From contig CABQJB010000102.1 in assembly GCA_902464195.1 (NCBI GenBank), forward strand, positions 1 to 7,182: a DNA stretch of 7,182 bases, given 5' to 3'. Shown in pieces: positions 5,968 through 7,182 of this stretch; within the stretch, counting starts at the first letter, position 1; every line of letters starts with the position of its first letter. This DNA comes from an uncultured Megasphaera sp. Lineage in GTDB: Bacteria; Bacillota; Negativicutes; Veillonellales; Megasphaeraceae. The position numbers and the translations under genes were made by a program. The notes beneath the pieces are model-generated. The model did no database searches, was not told where the DNA came from, and saw nothing but the letters and a program-made list of their open reading frames with translations.

Positions 5968-6558
5968 ATGGGATATCGCGTTGTAATAGGGGATGACGAA
6001 TCGATCATCCGTATGGATTTATGTGAAATGCTGGAAGATGCCGGTCATACCGTCGTCGGTGAAGCGGCCGATGGTGTCGAAGCCCTTGACTTAGTGCGCA
6101 AAGAAAAGCCGGATATCGTCCTTCTGGACATCAAGATGCCCCGCCTGGACGGCATCCACGCGGCCCGCATGATCGGCCACGAAGGATTGGCCCCGGTCCT
6201 GCTGCTCACGGCGTACAGTCAGCAGGATATCGTCGACAAGGCTAAGGACTCCGGCGTCCTTGGCTACCTGGTCAAACCAGTCAGTCCGGTCAACCTCTTC
6301 CCGGCCATCGAAATTGCCATTTCCCAGTTCCGCCACCAGCGCGAAGTGGCACAGCAGCTCGATGACATGAACGAACGTATCGAGATGCGCAAAGCCGTCG
6401 ACCGGGCCAAGGGCTGCCTCATGGACATCTATCATATACCGGAACACGAAGCCTACCGCCGGCTGCAGCAGTACAGCATGAAGAACCGAAAATCCTTGAA
6501 AGCCGTGGCCGAAGCGGTCATTGCCAGTGCGGAAAAGATAAAAAGTCAAAAAAAATAA
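5968..6558 (+). CDS. ANTAR-domain response regulator (PdtaR/EutV-like RNA-binding antiterminator)
   Basis: A 196-residue regulator. The receiver domain (about 1-120) has the acidic pair D9-D10, phospho-acceptor Asp54 in LLDIKMP, Thr81 and Lys103 in VKPVSP, so it should be phosphorylatable. A coiled linker (about 120-140) leads to an ANTAR domain (about 135-190) with RKAVDRAKGCLM (141-152), EAYRRLQQYSM (161-171) and R174, the conserved RNA-contact pattern. In known members, phosphorylation dimerises the protein, which then binds twin hairpins in a leader RNA and prevents termination. GAGGGGAGAA precedes the ATG. The kinase upstream is its evident partner. No leader with the typical paired hexaloop hairpins is visible in this window, so its targets should be elsewhere. 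The protein ends in a Lys-rich tail. Confidence 0.95.
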   Translation: MGYRVVIGDDESIIRMDLCEMLEDAGHTVVGEAADGVEALDLVRKEKPDIVLLDIKMPRLDGIHAARMIGHEGLAPVLLLTAYSQQDIVDKAKDSGVLGYLVKPVSPVNLFPAIEIAISQFRHQREVAQQLDDMNERIEMRKAVDRAKGCLMDIYHIPEHEAYRRLQQYSMKNRKSLKAVAEAVIASAEKIKSQKK

Positions 6559-6569
6559 AACGTTTGATG

Positions 6570-6600
6570 AAAAAGTCAGGGTGAAAGCCTTGACTTTTTT
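6570..6600 (+). terminator. Intrinsic terminator after the ANTAR gene
   Basis: AAAAAGTCAGGG (6570-6581) pairs with CCTTGACTTTTT (6588-6599), 12 pairs including one G-T, around the hexaloop TGAAAG. The T run extends to 6600. It lies 11 bases after the regulator stop codon and should end the long gene series. Its 3' arm contains the TTGACT that serves as the -35 box of the groESL promoter. Confidence 0.85.
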
Positions 6601-6618
6601 ACCTTTAATGGCTAATAT
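6590..6618 (+). promoter_or_regulatory. groESL promoter (sigma-A type)
   Basis: TTGACT (6590-6595) and TAATAT (6613-6618) are separated by exactly 17 bases, a near-consensus housekeeping promoter. Transcription should start near 6625, six or so bases before the CIRCE element. The -35 box sits inside the 3' arm of the preceding terminator. Confidence 0.88.
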
Positions 6619-6630
6619 ATATATTGTAAG

Positions 6631-6657
6631 TTAGCACTCGGAAGTATGGAGTGCTAA
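6631..6657 (+). promoter_or_regulatory. CIRCE operator (HrcA binding site)
   Basis: TTAGCACTC (6631-6639), a 9-base spacer, and GAGTGCTAA (6649-6657) match the CIRCE consensus perfectly in both arms. HrcA bound here represses groESL under normal conditions, and repression is relieved when GroEL is titrated by unfolded protein. It lies in the transcribed leader just after the predicted start site, where it can also form a hairpin in the mRNA. hrcA itself is not in the window. Confidence 0.98.
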
Positions 6658-6694
6658 TAAAGAGTAGCAACTTACTTTTAAGGAGGAATATAAA

Positions 6695-6976
6695 ATGTTA
6701 AAACCGTTAGGAGATCGCGTAGTTATCCGTGTATTGGAACAGGAAGAAAAAACTGCAAGCGGTATTTTTTTACCGGACACTGCTAAAGAAAAACCGAGCC
6801 AGGGCGAAGTCGTAGCCGTAGGTCCGGGCAAACTGCAGGATGATGGTAAACGCGTTGCTTTGGATGTCAAAGTAGGCGACAAGATTATTTTCTCCAAATA
6901 TGCTGGCACAGAAGTCAAGTTCGAAGGCACTAAATATTTGATCGTCAGCGAACGCGACATCTTGGCTATCATCTAA
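6695..6976 (+). CDS. groES: Co-chaperonin GroES (Hsp10)
   Basis: GroES forms the seven-membered lid of the GroEL folding chamber in the cytosol. The protein has 93 residues, close to the usual 94-97. It opens MLKPLGDRVVIR, has the mobile loop that docks on GroEL (about 16-34, with TASGIFLPDTAKEKPSQG), the roof segment around GPGKLQDDGK, and ends with the typical YLIVSERDILAI. A near-perfect AAGGAGGA ribosome site lies seven bases before the ATG and two stop codons end the gene. Codon use and composition are clearly less GC-rich than in the genes before it, as expected for a very highly expressed gene. It is controlled by the promoter and CIRCE element just upstream and is co-transcribed with groEL, 58 bases downstream. 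Confidence 0.98.
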   Translation: MLKPLGDRVVIRVLEQEEKTASGIFLPDTAKEKPSQGEVVAVGPGKLQDDGKRVALDVKVGDKIIFSKYAGTEVKFEGTKYLIVSERDILAII

Positions 6977-7034
6977 TAAATCATTTCGAATCAAACTAAA
7001 AAATACTTAACTTTCACATAGGAGTGTGTTCAAC

Positions 7035-7182
7035 ATGGCTAAACAGATTTTGTTCAACGAAGATGCACGCCGCGCTCTCGGCAAAGGCGTAGACGCTTTG
7101 GCAAATGCCGTAAAAGTTACCTTAGGGCCTAAAGGCCGCAACGTCGTTCTCGACAAGAAGTTCGGTGCTCCGACCATCACCA
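7035..7182 (+). CDS. groEL: Chaperonin GroEL (Hsp60), N-terminal fragment cut by window edge
   Basis: Forty-nine codons are visible, starting MAKQILFNEDARRALGKG, the standard GroEL N-terminus. The equatorial-domain nucleotide-binding stretch VTLGPKGRNVVLDKKFGAP follows in the expected place. The frame is open to the end of the window. An AGGAGTG ribosome site at about 7019-7025 precedes the ATG. GroEL is the ATP-driven folding chamber that works with GroES; the two genes form one CIRCE-controlled operon here. Confidence 0.98.
   Translation, partial: MAKQILFNEDARRALGKGVDALANAVKVTLGPKGRNVVLDKKFGAPTIT

Noticed and set aside
5224..6008. Minus-strand open frames across the kinase gene (5224-5838 and 5520-6008)
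   Set aside because: They lie opposite the well-supported HisKA_2/HATPase coding region and show no motif of their own.
6631..6657. CIRCE inverted repeat considered as a terminator or ANTAR hairpin
   Set aside because: It matches the HrcA operator consensus perfectly, has a 9-base loop and no following T run.
6695..7182. Lower GC content of groES/groEL considered as a sign of horizontal transfer
   Set aside because: Highly expressed genes commonly use a different, less GC-biased codon set, and the locus is a normal vertically inherited operon with its native CIRCE element.

Overview
The window reads as the chromosome of a low-branching Firmicute, most likely a Negativicute of the Megasphaera/Veillonellales type. 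This is inferred from gene order, protein flavour, strong Shine-Dalgarno sites and a GC-rich NNC-biased codon pattern; no database search was possible. Everything coding is on the plus strand, and the arrangement is dense and ordinary for housekeeping DNA.

Left end (1-457): the 3' part of a 5S rRNA is followed almost at once by tRNA-Trp(CCA) and tRNA-Arg(ACG), both with encoded CCA. A strong intrinsic terminator closes this rRNA/tRNA unit. Between the two tRNAs lies a perfect 10-bp hairpin that looks like a terminator only when read on the minus strand. After the main terminator come four tandem copies of a 7-bp unit (CTAACCA-like), a second long symmetrical hairpin, and an extended -10 promoter.

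Centre (458-6558): one tightly packed gene series. It runs from a small UPF0158-like protein of unknown function to thiL (thiamine-phosphate kinase), tsaE, tsaB, rimI and tsaD. TsaE, TsaB and TsaD are the enzymes that attach threonylcarbamoyl to A37 of ANN-decoding tRNAs (t6A); TsaC/TsaC2, which makes the intermediate, is not in the window. The series ends with a soluble HisKA_2-type sensor kinase and an ANTAR-domain response regulator, a PdtaS/PdtaR or EutW/EutV-like pair that should act on RNA by antitermination. Genes overlap or are spaced by only a few bases, so one transcript from the promoter near 416 is likely.

Right end (6559-7182): an intrinsic terminator closes the series, and its 3' arm contains the -35 box of the next promoter. 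That promoter drives groES and groEL (the latter cut by the window edge) and is followed by a perfect CIRCE operator, so HrcA repression is expected. No mobile element, CRISPR array or clearly new system was seen. The items most worth checking are the target of the ANTAR pair, the terminator/promoter overlap, and the heptamer repeat.
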